64,000 bases of DNA from an uncultured Saprospiraceae bacterium (GTDB lineage Bacteria > Bacteroidota > Bacteroidia > Chitinophagales > Saprospiraceae): positions 124,001 to 188,000 of the forward strand of contig CALIAU010000001.1 of assembly GCA_938045585.1 (NCBI GenBank). Reading direction: 5' to 3'. Under the pieces are notes generated by a model. It searched no databases, was not told the DNA's origin, and was given only the letters and a program-made list of their open reading frames with translations. Position 1 is the first letter of the stretch; the number at the start of each line of letters is the position of its first letter. Below, piece after piece: positions 43,663 to 51,938 of this stretch. A program made the position numbers and the translations under genes.

Positions 43663-44900
43663 TCTTGTGCAGGCCCGTAGGATAAGATAGAACAGTTTTC
43701 CTTGCGCAATACTTCTTGCGCAACTCTATGGATGTCATCCAAACTAACCGAATTGTAAAATTCTTCTTGCTGGTTTATCATCTCTGCATCACCACAGTGT
43801 TCAAAGTAGGCAAGACTGATGGCTCTATTAAGGACAGACATGTCTGAAAAAGCCATAGAACTGATTGCCTTATTTTTTACCTTTTGAAGTTCTTCGTGAC
43901 TAACTCCCTGATTTAGCAGTAAATGAATTTGATCCCAGATGCTTTCTTTCGCCTCCTCTAAGAGTTTATTTTGTAGAAGCTTGGAATCAATTACTAATAA
44001 ACCTGGATCCATATTGCCAGTTATATATGCATCAATACTTTGGAAATATTTGTTTTGTCTATATAGATTCTTGTAGAGTCTGGAAGATCTACCATGACTC
44101 AATATATCAGAAACTAAGTCTGTTGCATAGTAATCTGGGTCCAACCTTCCTACTGTATGAAAACTAAAGAACAGGGCAGTGTTTGGTACCTTTGAAACGT
44201 GATCTAAGCTGCGCAGTGTGTTCTGTTTTTTTTCAGTAGGGATATCTATTTTATGCAAACTCTGAGCTGGTATCTGTCCAAACCACTTTTCTACTTTTTC
44301 TAAGGTTGTTGTATAGTCAATGTTCCCAGCAATGCTAAGTATCGCATTGGATGGATTGTAATAGTTTTTATAAAACTGCATTACCTGAGCGTGCGTTGTC
44401 TTTGCAATATGTGCAGGCTCCTTGCCAATTGTAGGCCAGTTATAATGGTGCTGTTTATAACTGAGAGCAGATAGATGATGCCATAGATCTCCATAGGGTT
44501 CGTTTAAACAGGTTTCGTTAAACTCTTCTACAACAACACTTTTTTGGGTTTCAAGACTATCTTCCGTTATGACAAGTTCAGACATTCTATCTGATTCTAA
44601 CCAGAGCAGGGTGTCCAGATTATTGGCAGGAACTATAGAGTAGTAATTTGTAATATCTGCATTTGTAAAGGCATTATTTTCTCCGCCTGCATTCTGTATA
44701 GGTGTGTCAAAGTCATCAGCATTACGTGAACCACTAAACATAAGATGTTCAAATAGGTGGGCTAGGCCTGTATGATCTGGGTCTTCATGTTTGGAGCCAA
44801 TATTATAGAGCATATTCAGAGCAACAAGTGGTGTGCTTTTGTCACAGTGTAAGAGGACTGTAAGTCCATTAGATAATACAGTTTTCTTTATCTCAATCAT
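43659..44900 (-). CDS. M16 family zinc peptidase
   Basis: About 413 residues, one M16 protein with active N-half. The inverted zinc motif H-L-F-E-H appears in G-L-A-H-L-F-E-H-L-M-F, near residue 50, with a downstream glutamate in the E-E-F-N-E region. M16 enzymes clear peptides and may work as two-subunit pairs; no second subunit is adjacent. The upstream ATG at 44930 adds ten residues before the family's I-K-K-T-V-L-S-N-G start, so the ATG at 44900 is preferred. Confidence 0.9.
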   Translation of the reverse strand: MIEIKKTVLSNGLTVLLHCDKSTPLVALNMLYNIGSKHEDPDHTGLAHLFEHLMFSGSRNADDFDTPIQNAGGENNAFTNADITNYYSIVPANNLDTLLWLESDRMSELVITEDSLETQKSVVVEEFNETCLNEPYGDLWHHLSALSYKQHHYNWPTIGKEPAHIAKTTHAQVMQFYKNYYNPSNAILSIAGNIDYTTTLEKVEKWFGQIPAQSLHKIDIPTEKKQNTLRSLDHVSKVPNTALFFSFHTVGRLDPDYYATDLVSDILSHGRSSRLYKNLYRQNKYFQSIDAYITGNMDPGLLVIDSKLLQNKLLEEAKESIWDQIHLLLNQGVSHEELQKVKNKAISSMAFSDMSVLNRAISLAYFEHCGDAEMINQQEEFYNSVSLDDIHRVAQEVLRKENCSILSYGPAQD

Positions 44901-44980
44901 TTCACTAAAAATGCGCCTGCAAACATACAAATTCTTGTTCTAAGAAAGCAAGCGGAAAAGTTCTTGTACGAAGGGTATTT

Positions 44981-45709
44981 CTAGTCAAGTTCTAAAATAT
45001 CTCTATTAGGCTGGTCTAGTAGTTCTACCCATTTAGTCCACTTGTGATCATGTGTTTCTTCAAACATATTCGTTTTTAAAATGGATAGGAATGATTCCTT
45101 AGGGATAGTCTGGGCACCCATGCTGAGTATATGATTTGTTTCTTGCTGGCAGTCTATCAATGTAAAATCTTTTTGAACGAGTATTTTACATAGGCTTATG
45201 AGTCCAAATTTTGAGGCGTTCGCTTTAAGGGCGAACATAGATTCCCCATAAAATATCTTACCAATTGCAATGCCATACAAACCACCTACTAAGGAGTCGC
45301 CCTCCCAAACTTCAACGGAGTGCGCATATCCGCGGGTGTGCAATTCTTCTAGAGACTCTATGAGTTCCTTAGTCAACCAAGTATCATATTGTCCCTGTCT
45401 TGGAATATTTTTGCAGGCATATAATACTTCAGAAAAAGCAGTATCTAAGCTTACTGTAAATTTGTTTTGATTGAAATAGGAGCGCATGCTCTTTGAGATT
45501 TTTATCTCCTGAGGTTTCAATACGCAGCGCGGGTTTGTAAAATACCAATAAATAGGATTGCCTTCAGAATACCAAGGAAAGATTCCAAATTGGTAGGCCA
45601 TTAACATTCGTTCTGGATTTAGATCATTGCATATGGCTAGGAAGCCTGTCTCGTCAGCAAGGTAGGGATGTGGAAATGCATTGATATGGCTAGAAACAAA
45701 AAAAGGCAT
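44981..45709 (-). CDS. aat: leucyl/phenylalanyl-tRNA-protein transferase
   Basis: A 242-residue enzyme that adds Leu or Phe to N-terminal Lys/Arg, making N-degrons for ClpS. Family motifs: Y-Q-x-G-I-F-P-W-Y (about 39-47), P-R-C-V-L, and G-G-L-Y-G-I-A-I-G-K-I-F-Y-G-E-S-M-F (about 146-163). The ATG at 45709 is the only start before the conserved A-F-P block, with length like E. coli Aat. That start codon is in the 3' arm of an intrinsic-terminator-like hairpin placed 22 bases after the clpS stop. clpS lies directly upstream on the same strand. Confidence 0.95.
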   Translation of the reverse strand: MPFFVSSHINAFPHPYLADETGFLAICNDLNPERMLMAYQFGIFPWYSEGNPIYWYFTNPRCVLKPQEIKISKSMRSYFNQNKFTVSLDTAFSEVLYACKNIPRQGQYDTWLTKELIESLEELHTRGYAHSVEVWEGDSLVGGLYGIAIGKIFYGESMFALKANASKFGLISLCKILVQKDFTLIDCQQETNHILSMGAQTIPKESFLSILKTNMFEETHDHKWTKWVELLDQPNRDILELD

Positions 45710-45727
45710 AACGTCTGTTATGCCTTT
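45702..45727 (-). terminator. terminator-like hairpin covering the aat start codon
   Basis: On the minus strand AAAGGCATAA, loop CAGACG, and TTATGCCTTT form a perfect 10-bp stem, extended by four more Ts and a G. The ATG of aat (45709-45707) sits in the 3' arm and the T-tract encodes its first Phe residues. It begins 22 bases after clpS. It may both terminate the clpS message and block aat translation. Confidence 0.75.
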
Positions 45728-45748
45728 AAACTAAATAATATTTTTTGA

Positions 45749-46054
45749 TTAATCCTCAACTAAGGTCTCTATCACTGCAGATAGTCCTCTGTCAATCAGT
45801 TCATCTTTCATTTTTTTCAGTTCTTGAACAGAACCACATTTTACAGAAGCTTTGCCTTTGAAGTGAACAATCAGTGATAATTGTTCAGCTTGTTCATAAC
45901 TATGATTGCATACCTCTATAAAACACTGTATAACCCAATCGAAGGTATTGAAGTCATCGTTAAATACAATTAACTGTGCTGTCTGATTACCTACATGAAT
46001 CTCTTCCTCTAGAAGAAGTTCATTTGAGTCAAGGATGGTAGATAGTTTACTCAT
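45749..46054 (-). CDS. clpS: ATP-dependent Clp protease adaptor ClpS
   Basis: A 101-residue adaptor delivering N-degron proteins to ClpA-type unfoldases. The family core is V-F-N-D-D-F-N-T-F-D-W-V (about 31-42), with the N-degron-binding D and the hydrophobic pocket, and a histidine in V-H-F-K-G-K-A (about 64-70). The N-terminal extension is short. It lies upstream of aat, whose product makes the substrates. A peroxiredoxin gene precedes it by 29 bases on the same strand. Confidence 0.93.
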   Translation of the reverse strand: MSKLSTILDSNELLLEEEIHVGNQTAQLIVFNDDFNTFDWVIQCFIEVCNHSYEQAEQLSLIVHFKGKASVKCGSVQELKKMKDELIDRGLSAVIETLVED

Positions 46055-46083
46055 TTCTAAAATTTACAAGGTGTTTTAAAATA

Positions 46084-46551
46084 TCAAATTTGAGCTAATG
46101 CCTCTTTGATGGCGGTAAAGTTCGGTAATTCTCCTGCATTTTCCAAGATTTCTTCATATCTAACTTTGCCGTCTTTGTCAATAATAAAGGCAGCCCTTTT
46201 AGAGACGCCCTTCATATCTAATACAAAAGTCTCATATAAGGTTCCGTAAGAACGACAAACATCTTTGTTAAAGTCTGATAAGAGCGGGAAATCGTATTTC
46301 TGTTCTGCCTTGAATTTTTCCAAACTAAAGAGAGAATCTACAGAAATAGCAAGTACATCGACGTCTAAGTCTTTGTAAAATTTAGCGTCATCTCTGATCC
46401 CGCAGAGTTCGTCCGTACAAACAGAGGTAAAGGCTAGAGGGAAAAATAAGAGAAGCACCTTCCTGCCTGAATAATCAGTTAAGCTCACTTCTTTTTTTTC
46501 AGTATCCCTTAACGTAAAATTTGGGGCTTTGTCTCCCTTAGATAGTACCAT
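46084..46551 (-). CDS. peroxiredoxin (AhpC/TSA family, BCP/AhpE-like)
   Basis: A 155-residue thiol peroxidase that reduces H2O2 or organic peroxides. The peroxidatic Cys is C45 in F-T-S-V-C-T-D-E-L-C, and a second Cys, C50, is placed as the resolving Cys of E. coli BCP. The fold elements F-F-P-L-A-F and the arginine-containing segment near 123 are present. It is the first gene of the Prx-clpS-aat run on the minus strand. Confidence 0.9.
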   Translation of the reverse strand: MVLSKGDKAPNFTLRDTEKKEVSLTDYSGRKVLLLFFPLAFTSVCTDELCGIRDDAKFYKDLDVDVLAISVDSLFSLEKFKAEQKYDFPLLSDFNKDVCRSYGTLYETFVLDMKGVSKRAAFIIDKDGKVRYEEILENAGELPNFTAIKEALAQI

Positions 46552-46617
46552 ATTTGCTTTTTAATTCGACTTAAAAGTAAGATAAAAATTAGTTTAGGCA
46601 ATGATTTTATTCTAACT

Positions 46618-47550
46618 ATGCAAAATACTTATCACAGTTCCGTGTCCTTATATAAACAATCCGACAAATTTTTGGCATATGCACAGTTGCATTTCTCTGT
46701 ATTCCTATGGGGATTTACTGCAATATTAGGGGAATTGATAGAAATGCCAGCAGTGATTCTAGTGTGGTGGCGGGTCCTCATAACAGTGCTTAGTTTGTTT
46801 TTTTTACTGCAATATTCTAAAACATTTAGCACGGATTTAAAGCATCGCAAAGTGTATTTTTTGATCGGCGTTTGTATAGCGATTCATTGGATTTGTTTTT
46901 ATGGTTCTATTAAATATGCAAATGCATCCATTGCCTTAATTTGTATGGCAACGAGTTCGTTTTTTACCTCACTTATTGAACCAGTTGTGGTTTCAAAACG
47001 ATTTTCGATAAAAGAAATCGTGTTTGGTTTGCTGGTCTTACCGGGTATGTATTTTGTAGTAGACAGTACAGAGCTTGCCATGCAAAAGGGAATATGGGTT
47101 GGTCTTGCCGCCTCTTTTCTGGCTGCCTTATTTACATCTTATAATAAGAAATACATTGTAGAGGGTAAAGAAATGGAAATATCCTATGTAGAACTATTGG
47201 GTGCACTCGCATTCCTTACACTCCTAATGCCCATCCTCATTATACAAACAGATATTTCTCTTTTACCATCCGCTATGGATAGCTTTTATCTCATAATCTT
47301 AGCATTATTGTGTACAACCCTTCCCTTTGTACTGTCTATGAAAGCCTTAAATCAACTCTCAGCATTCAGCTCTACGCTTATTGTCAATCTAGAGCCTGTG
47401 TATGGGATAGCTCTGGCAGCCTTGTTACTGGGGCAGCATAAGGAACTTGATCCCCGCTTTTATCTTGGCGTTATACTCATTCTGACTGTTGTACTTATAT
47501 TTCCATTAGTATCTTCGCGTAATAAACAGGAAGTAGATGTTGCTAAATAA
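46618..47550 (+). CDS. EamA-family (DMT) transporter
   Basis: A 310-residue inner-membrane protein with ten predicted helices made of two five-helix EamA repeats, the first ending near S-I-K-Y-A-N-A-S (about 99-106) and the second near L-E-P-V-Y-G (about 261-266). The drug/metabolite transporter family exports amino acids or other small metabolites; the substrate here is unknown. It is followed after one base by the O-methyltransferase gene and is probably co-transcribed with it. Confidence 0.88.
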   Translation: MQNTYHSSVSLYKQSDKFLAYAQLHFSVFLWGFTAILGELIEMPAVILVWWRVLITVLSLFFLLQYSKTFSTDLKHRKVYFLIGVCIAIHWICFYGSIKYANASIALICMATSSFFTSLIEPVVVSKRFSIKEIVFGLLVLPGMYFVVDSTELAMQKGIWVGLAASFLAALFTSYNKKYIVEGKEMEISYVELLGALAFLTLLMPILIIQTDISLLPSAMDSFYLIILALLCTTLPFVLSMKALNQLSAFSSTLIVNLEPVYGIALAALLLGQHKELDPRFYLGVILILTVVLIFPLVSSRNKQEVDVAK

Positions 47551-47551
47551 T

Positions 47552-48169
47552 ATGATCTGGAAATATGCAAGTGCAATGAGCACTCCGGAGTCTCCTCTTT
47601 TATTAGAATTAGAAAGGCAAACGCATCTTAAAACAAGAGACCCTGAAATGATTTCAGGAAAAATGCAGGGGAGAATATTGTCCTTTTTATCTAAATTGAT
47701 AGCACCAAAACATATTCTTGAGATAGGAACATTTACTGGCTATGCAACACTTTGCTTGGCAGAGGGTTTAGTGCAGGATGGAAGAATTTACACCCTAGAG
47801 AAGGATCCAGAGTATCTACATATTGCAAAGCAGTTTTTTAAACAATCCGAATTTCACGATCGCATAGAACTTCTTGAAGGAGATGCACTGGAAATTATTC
47901 CTGGACTAGATGTTGATTTCCAGCTTGTATTTATAGATGCGGGTAAGAAGGAATATGTGGACTATTATGATTTGCTGTTACCAAGATTAAAACAGGGTAG
48001 TATCATTCTTGCAGATAATGTCTTATGGAGAGGAAAGGTCTTAGAAGACAAAAAGGATGAACGCACCCAGATTATAGATGATTTTAATAGGCGAGCAAGT
48101 GAGGATGTACGTGTAGAAAACTTTATTCTTCCCATCCGAGATGGTATTCATGTAATACGTATTCTATGA
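47552..48169 (+). CDS. class I SAM-dependent O-methyltransferase
   Basis: About 205 residues, of the caffeoyl-CoA/catechol O-methyltransferase family. Motif I is I-L-E-I-G-T-F-T-G-Y-A-T (about 56-67), then D in Y-T-L-E-K-D, metal-ligand segments F-I-D-A-G-K-K-E-Y (about 129-137) and L-A-D-N-V-L-W-R-G (about 157-165). These motifs keep the divalent-metal and SAM sites. The ATG at 47552 (M-I-W-K-Y) avoids overlap; an ATG at 47537 adds 5 residues. The methyl acceptor is unknown. It overlaps the next gene by 4 bases. Confidence 0.88.
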   Translation: MIWKYASAMSTPESPLLLELERQTHLKTRDPEMISGKMQGRILSFLSKLIAPKHILEIGTFTGYATLCLAEGLVQDGRIYTLEKDPEYLHIAKQFFKQSEFHDRIELLEGDALEIIPGLDVDFQLVFIDAGKKEYVDYYDLLLPRLKQGSIILADNVLWRGKVLEDKKDERTQIIDDFNRRASEDVRVENFILPIRDGIHVIRIL

Positions 48170-49098
48170 GTCATGATGGATTAGAAGACTATAGAAAATT
48201 TGAGAGGGAAAATTATGTTCCATTCCATCAAAAGCTAATGGTGCTAGAACCTGTATGTAGTGCTGGTAAGCTTTGTGTAGTATCTAGCTATGAAGGAGAT
48301 GTATTAGCAGGGATTTTACCTTACTATCTTAAAAAGAAATTGACATATAGCTATATCACCCATCCACCCATGATAAAATGGATGGGGCCTATGATCTCTG
48401 AAAATTGTAGCAACAAAACTGAGGTCCTTTTAGATTTGTTAAGGCAACTACCTAATGCAGCCTACTTTGAACAAAATTTTTCATATGATATCGCTAAAGA
48501 AGAGTTACCGCAGACCTGGGCAAATGATTTTCATGAACAATATAGTTACAGAATAGATGGATTACAGGATTTAGAAAGGCTGTTTAAAGCGATATATCCA
48601 GATTATAGAAATAACAAAATAAAAAAGGCGAAGGAAATATTACATGTTTCGAGAGAGGGAACCATTGATGAATTTCTAGCAGTACATCACCAATCCTTCA
48701 CTCGTCAGGGGATCGAATTTCCTGTATCTGAGCAAGCGTTAAAAAAGCATATTGAGAATATTTTAGAGCAAAAAATGGCTACCTTCCTTTTTGCCAGGGA
48801 CAATTCAAGCAACATACACAGTGTAGCCTTAGTCACATGGGATGAAAAAGTAGCCTACTTGCATATGGCAGGCGATGATATAGACCTTCGGAAAAGTGGA
48901 TCAGGGATATTCATCACATGGGAGGCAATTAAATTTGCCTCGGAACAATTAGGCTTAAGTTCCTTTGATTTTGAAGGATCTATGCTACCCAATGTGGAGC
49001 GTGTTCGTAAACGTTTTGGAGCTGAGAGAAAGTACTATGGCAAAATAAAACAGTATAATTCCAGGAGTTTTAAGCTATTACAAACGCTCAAGAAATAA
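48166..49098 (+). CDS. GNAT/FemAB-like acyltransferase
   Basis: A 310-residue protein with two GNAT-like lobes of the BioF2/FemAB-type acetyltransferase group. The C-terminal lobe has F-L-A-V-H-H-Q-S-F near 182, then V-A-Y-L-H-M-A-G, and the characteristic F-D-F-E-G-S-M-L-P-N-V-E-R near 265-277 followed by K-R-F-G-A. Substrates are unknown; relatives transfer acyl or aminoacyl groups to sugars or peptides. It overlaps the methyltransferase by 4 bases and precedes hemW by 3. Confidence 0.75.
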   Translation: MSHDGLEDYRKFERENYVPFHQKLMVLEPVCSAGKLCVVSSYEGDVLAGILPYYLKKKLTYSYITHPPMIKWMGPMISENCSNKTEVLLDLLRQLPNAAYFEQNFSYDIAKEELPQTWANDFHEQYSYRIDGLQDLERLFKAIYPDYRNNKIKKAKEILHVSREGTIDEFLAVHHQSFTRQGIEFPVSEQALKKHIENILEQKMATFLFARDNSSNIHSVALVTWDEKVAYLHMAGDDIDLRKSGSGIFITWEAIKFASEQLGLSSFDFEGSMLPNVERVRKRFGAERKYYGKIKQYNSRSFKLLQTLKK

Positions 49099-49101
49099 TT
49101 T

Positions 49102-50226
49102 ATGTCAGGTATTTACCTACACATTCCTTTTTGCAAGCAAGCATGTCACTATTGTAATTTTCATTTCTCTACTAATCTAGATAGAGAGTCTGCAGTTATA
49201 GATGCCATCTGCCGAGAGATTCAGATGAGAAAGGACTTTCTACCTACAAAAAAGATAGAGACTCTATATTTAGGTGGAGGAACACCTTCTGTAATCTCAG
49301 AGGAAAGTTTAAAAAACTTAATTGCGGAGCTATCAGAGGTCTATGATCTTTCTTCTTTAAGAGAGTTTACACTTGAAGCTAATCCGGATGATATTACTGT
49401 GGAGAATCTGGAAATGTGGAAGGAAGTAGGTGTTAATAGATTTAGTTTAGGAGTGCAGTCCTTTTTTGATGAAGAATTAGAGTATATGAATAGGGCGCAT
49501 AGTAGTTCTCAGTCTTATAAAAGTATAGACCTTATTCGTAAAGCACGCTTTGCAAATTTTTCAATAGATCTGATTTATGGAGGACACTTGACATCCTCCG
49601 GCATGATGTTGATGAATATACATGAAGCAGTCCAACTCAAGATTCCCCATTTATCAATCTATGGAATGACAGTTGAAGAAAAGACTGCCTTGCATTCCTT
49701 TATTCAAACTGGTAAGATGGATCCCATTCCAGAGACTAAGCAAGCAGAACAATTTTCCTTAGTGATGGAACAAATGGCAGAAGATGGCTATGAGCAATAT
49801 GAGATTTCTAATTATTGTAAGTCAAAGAAATATGCATTGCATAATACCAATTATTGGAAAGGGGCGTCTTATGTAGGTTTTGGTCCCTCTGCGCATTCCT
49901 TTAATGGTGAAATGCGCGCGTGGAACATTTCTGATAATAACGCTTATGTTAAGGCAATTGATGGTGGAGCTTCTTATTCAAAGGAAGAGCGTCTGAGCGA
50001 TAAAGATAAGTACAATGAATATATCATGACAGGCTTGCGGACAAAGTGGGGCGTAAATAGGGCAATAGTCACAAATGAATTTGCAGCATTTGCAGATACA
50101 TTTGAAGCAGGCTTAGCGCAGCAGTTAGAATCGAAGTGTATAGAAGAGAAGGAAGAATCTTTTGTACTTACTCAGACGGGTAAGCTGATAGCTGACAATG
50201 TAATCTCTGAATTATTTGCTACCTAG
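49102..50226 (+). CDS. hemW: radical SAM family heme chaperone HemW
   Basis: A 374-residue protein. The 4Fe-4S/SAM cluster cysteines are C11, C15 and C18 in F-C-K-Q-A-C-H-Y-C-N-F, with the G-G-G-T-P-S SAM motif near 72-77 and the HemW C-terminal domain. HemW binds heme and delivers it to respiratory proteins; it was formerly annotated as a coproporphyrinogen dehydrogenase. It closes the plus-strand run and is 8 bases from the convergent response regulator. Confidence 0.93.
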   Translation: MSGIYLHIPFCKQACHYCNFHFSTNLDRESAVIDAICREIQMRKDFLPTKKIETLYLGGGTPSVISEESLKNLIAELSEVYDLSSLREFTLEANPDDITVENLEMWKEVGVNRFSLGVQSFFDEELEYMNRAHSSSQSYKSIDLIRKARFANFSIDLIYGGHLTSSGMMLMNIHEAVQLKIPHLSIYGMTVEEKTALHSFIQTGKMDPIPETKQAEQFSLVMEQMAEDGYEQYEISNYCKSKKYALHNTNYWKGASYVGFGPSAHSFNGEMRAWNISDNNAYVKAIDGGASYSKEERLSDKDKYNEYIMTGLRTKWGVNRAIVTNEFAAFADTFEAGLAQQLESKCIEEKEESFVLTQTGKLIADNVISELFAT

Positions 50227-50234
50227 GGGCAATA

Positions 50235-50861
50235 CTATTTAAGTAATTTAAACAGTTGGCTTTTAGAATTTACTTCTAGGATCTCATAGATTTTTTTGAT
50301 ATGATGGCGAACGGTGTTTATAGAAATAAACTGGCTTTCTGCAATCTTACTGTAGCTCATCCCATCTGAAAGGCTCTCCACAATTTTGTATTGTTTCTCA
50401 GTAAGCTTTTCTTTAATTTTTTGTTTTGGATCAGCAGTTTTTCCAAAATAGCCAACAATTTTTCTTGCAATGGAAGGAGACATATAGGATCCTCCTTTGG
50501 ACACCGTATGCACCGTTTCTAAAATTTCTTTTAGAGAAGTTCTCTTGGACAAATAAGAGCAAGCACCATTACATAGAGCAGTGAAAATCTTTTCGTTTTC
50601 TTCGTAGGTGGTTAGCATTATGATGTCGAGTTCAGGAAGTAATTCTTTAAACTTAACTATGCCTTCAATTCCTGACATTCCGGGAAGACCAATGTCAAGA
50701 AGCATAACACTCGGTTTTTTACCGGATTGAATTTGTTTAATCCCCTCTTCAACTGAAAAAGCAGAGAATTCTATGTCCATCATGACTTGATAATCAATTG
50801 CCTGTCTGAGACTAGCATTCAGACTTTTGTTGTCTTCTACGATTGCTACTTGTATTTTCAT
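50235..50861 (-). CDS. response regulator, NarL/LuxR family
   Basis: A 208-residue response regulator. The receiver domain has D9-D/E acidic pair (V-E-D near 8-10), phospho-acceptor D56 in V-M-L-L-D-I-G-L-P-G-M-S-G, T in L-T-T-Y-E-E and K near 104. A linker leads to a LuxR-type HTH (about 145-205: L-T-E-K-Q-Y-K-I-V-E, I-S-I-N-T-V-R-H-H-I-K-K-I-Y-E). No kinase gene is next to it. A 514-base gap upstream holds several hairpins. Confidence 0.92.
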   Translation of the reverse strand: MKIQVAIVEDNKSLNASLRQAIDYQVMMDIEFSAFSVEEGIKQIQSGKKPSVMLLDIGLPGMSGIEGIVKFKELLPELDIIMLTTYEENEKIFTALCNGACSYLSKRTSLKEILETVHTVSKGGSYMSPSIARKIVGYFGKTADPKQKIKEKLTEKQYKIVESLSDGMSYSKIAESQFISINTVRHHIKKIYEILEVNSKSQLFKLLK

Positions 50862-50995
50862 CAGTCTGCGTTCTAAAATGAATAATAAGCAACTCGGCTT
50901 TTCTTTGGCCTAAGTAAGTATTAATTCTAAGATAGTTATTTCTAATTAGGAATATGACTAATTAAATAGACAAGATCTAATACTTAGAAATAATA

Positions 50996-51040
50996 CAGGA
51001 GATCCAATAGATCTCCTGCTAAAATACTGTGACAGTATTT
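50996..51040. repeat. pair of adjacent perfect hairpins
   Basis: CAGGAGATC with GATCTCCTG (9 bp, loop CAATA) and, three bases on, AAATACTG with CAGTATTT (8 bp, loop TGA). Both are perfect. They lie about 135 bases upstream of the response regulator gene (leader side) and may be regulator sites or an RNA structure. Confidence 0.5.
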
Positions 51041-51196
51041 GGAAGTTGTTCGCTTTTTAAGTCTCCTTAATTTTTAAATATCTTACGTGCTATAGTAAAA
51101 GCTCACATAATTTGCGAGCCTCTACTTTTAGCTCTTTGGAATTGTTGTTCTATTCTATAATGATAATGTAAATATCGAACTGTTGATTTGATTTTT

Positions 51197-51219
51197 AACC
51201 ACATGAAAATGTGGTTTTT
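51197..51219 (+). terminator. plus-strand intrinsic terminator with no known gene
   Basis: Arms AACCACAT and ATGTGGTT with a GAAA tetraloop are followed by TTT-G-ATTT-C-TTTTT on the plus strand. It is a good intrinsic terminator, but no plus-strand gene precedes it within the gap, which suggests a small unannotated transcript. Confidence 0.6.
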
Positions 51220-51335
51220 GATTTCTTTTTGTAATTCCTATAGAAAGGAGAATTGAACTTGATGTGACACTAGTTTGCTGATAATCAATTAATTATGTTG
51301 TAAAACTAGTCGAAAGGGTGCGTTTTTAATAAAAT

Positions 51336-51362
51336 AGGGAGTTAGAACTGGCCTAACTCCCT
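51336..51362 (-). terminator. terminator of ssb
   Basis: Arms AGGGAGTTAG and CTAACTCCCT pair perfectly over 10 bp around a short loop, 13 bases after the ssb stop on the minus strand, and are followed there by ATTTTATT. The T-run is interrupted, so termination is probable rather than sure. Confidence 0.6.
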
Positions 51363-51375
51363 TGGATGCATAATT

Positions 51376-51726
51376 CTAAAGAGGAGATTCATCCTTTTTA
51401 GAAAGAGTCATAAAATCTTGTACGACGATTTCAGAGTTGTATCTTTTGATGCCCTCCTTGTCCACATAGTTTGTATAGGTAAGCTTACCATGCACGATGA
51501 CTTCAGATCCCTTACGGAGCATCTGTTCCATTGTTTCGGCTTTTTTACCCCAAACTGTGCAGTTATGCCACTGCGTTTCTTGCACTTTTTCTCCCTCTTT
51601 GTTTTTATAGAAGGAGTTAGTTGCTAAGGTAAATTTCGCAAGCTTCCTACCCCCATCTAATGATAGGAGTTGGACATCTTTACCAAGATTTCCGATGAGT
51701 TGTACTTGATTTTTAATTGCATTCAT
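51376..51726 (-). CDS. ssb: single-stranded DNA-binding protein
   Basis: About 116 residues, one OB-fold: Q-L-I-G-N-L-G (about 8-14), K-F-T-L-A-T-N, and W-H-N-C-T-V-W-G-K (about 49-57). The ATG at 51726 (M-N-A-I-K-N-Q-V-Q-L) fits the family; the upstream ATG at 51786 adds 20 residues and is rejected. It is shorter than E. coli SSB and lacks the long Gly/Pro tail with the D-D-I-P-F tip, ending instead D-E-S-P-L. That is typical of a second, shorter SSB of Bacteroidota; a longer SSB may exist elsewhere. Confidence 0.88.
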   Translation of the reverse strand: MNAIKNQVQLIGNLGKDVQLLSLDGGRKLAKFTLATNSFYKNKEGEKVQETQWHNCTVWGKKAETMEQMLRKGSEVIVHGKLTYTNYVDKEGIKRYNSEIVVQDFMTLSKKDESPL

Positions 51727-51938
51727 AACGTAAAATTTGTATCCCAAAAGGGACGAGTAAACAAAATTTAGATCCTCTTGGATCAATTATCAAGATAAAT
51801 ATCAGTAGGTGATAGGTTAGTTTTAGTAAGTTAATCGTGTACTTACGTTTTAATCGTTTAAATGCGAATATTTTTTAATCCATGTTAATTAAGCAAGGCT
51901 TTATGTTGAATTAATAAAGATGATTTATCTTAAGGAAT

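Larger units (their letters stand above)
50862..51375. other. non-coding region with several strong hairpins
   Basis: This 514-base gap between the response regulator and ssb has no plausible gene. From left: hairpin CAGGAGATC-CAATA-GATCTCCTG (50996-51018); hairpin AAATACTG-TGA-CAGTATTT (51022-51040); a terminator-like stem on the plus strand at 51197-51219; arms ACTAGTTT (51269-51276) and AAACTAGT (51303-51310); and the ssb terminator at 51336-51362. No -33/-7 pair stands out, so a transcript cannot be placed with confidence. Confidence 0.6.
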
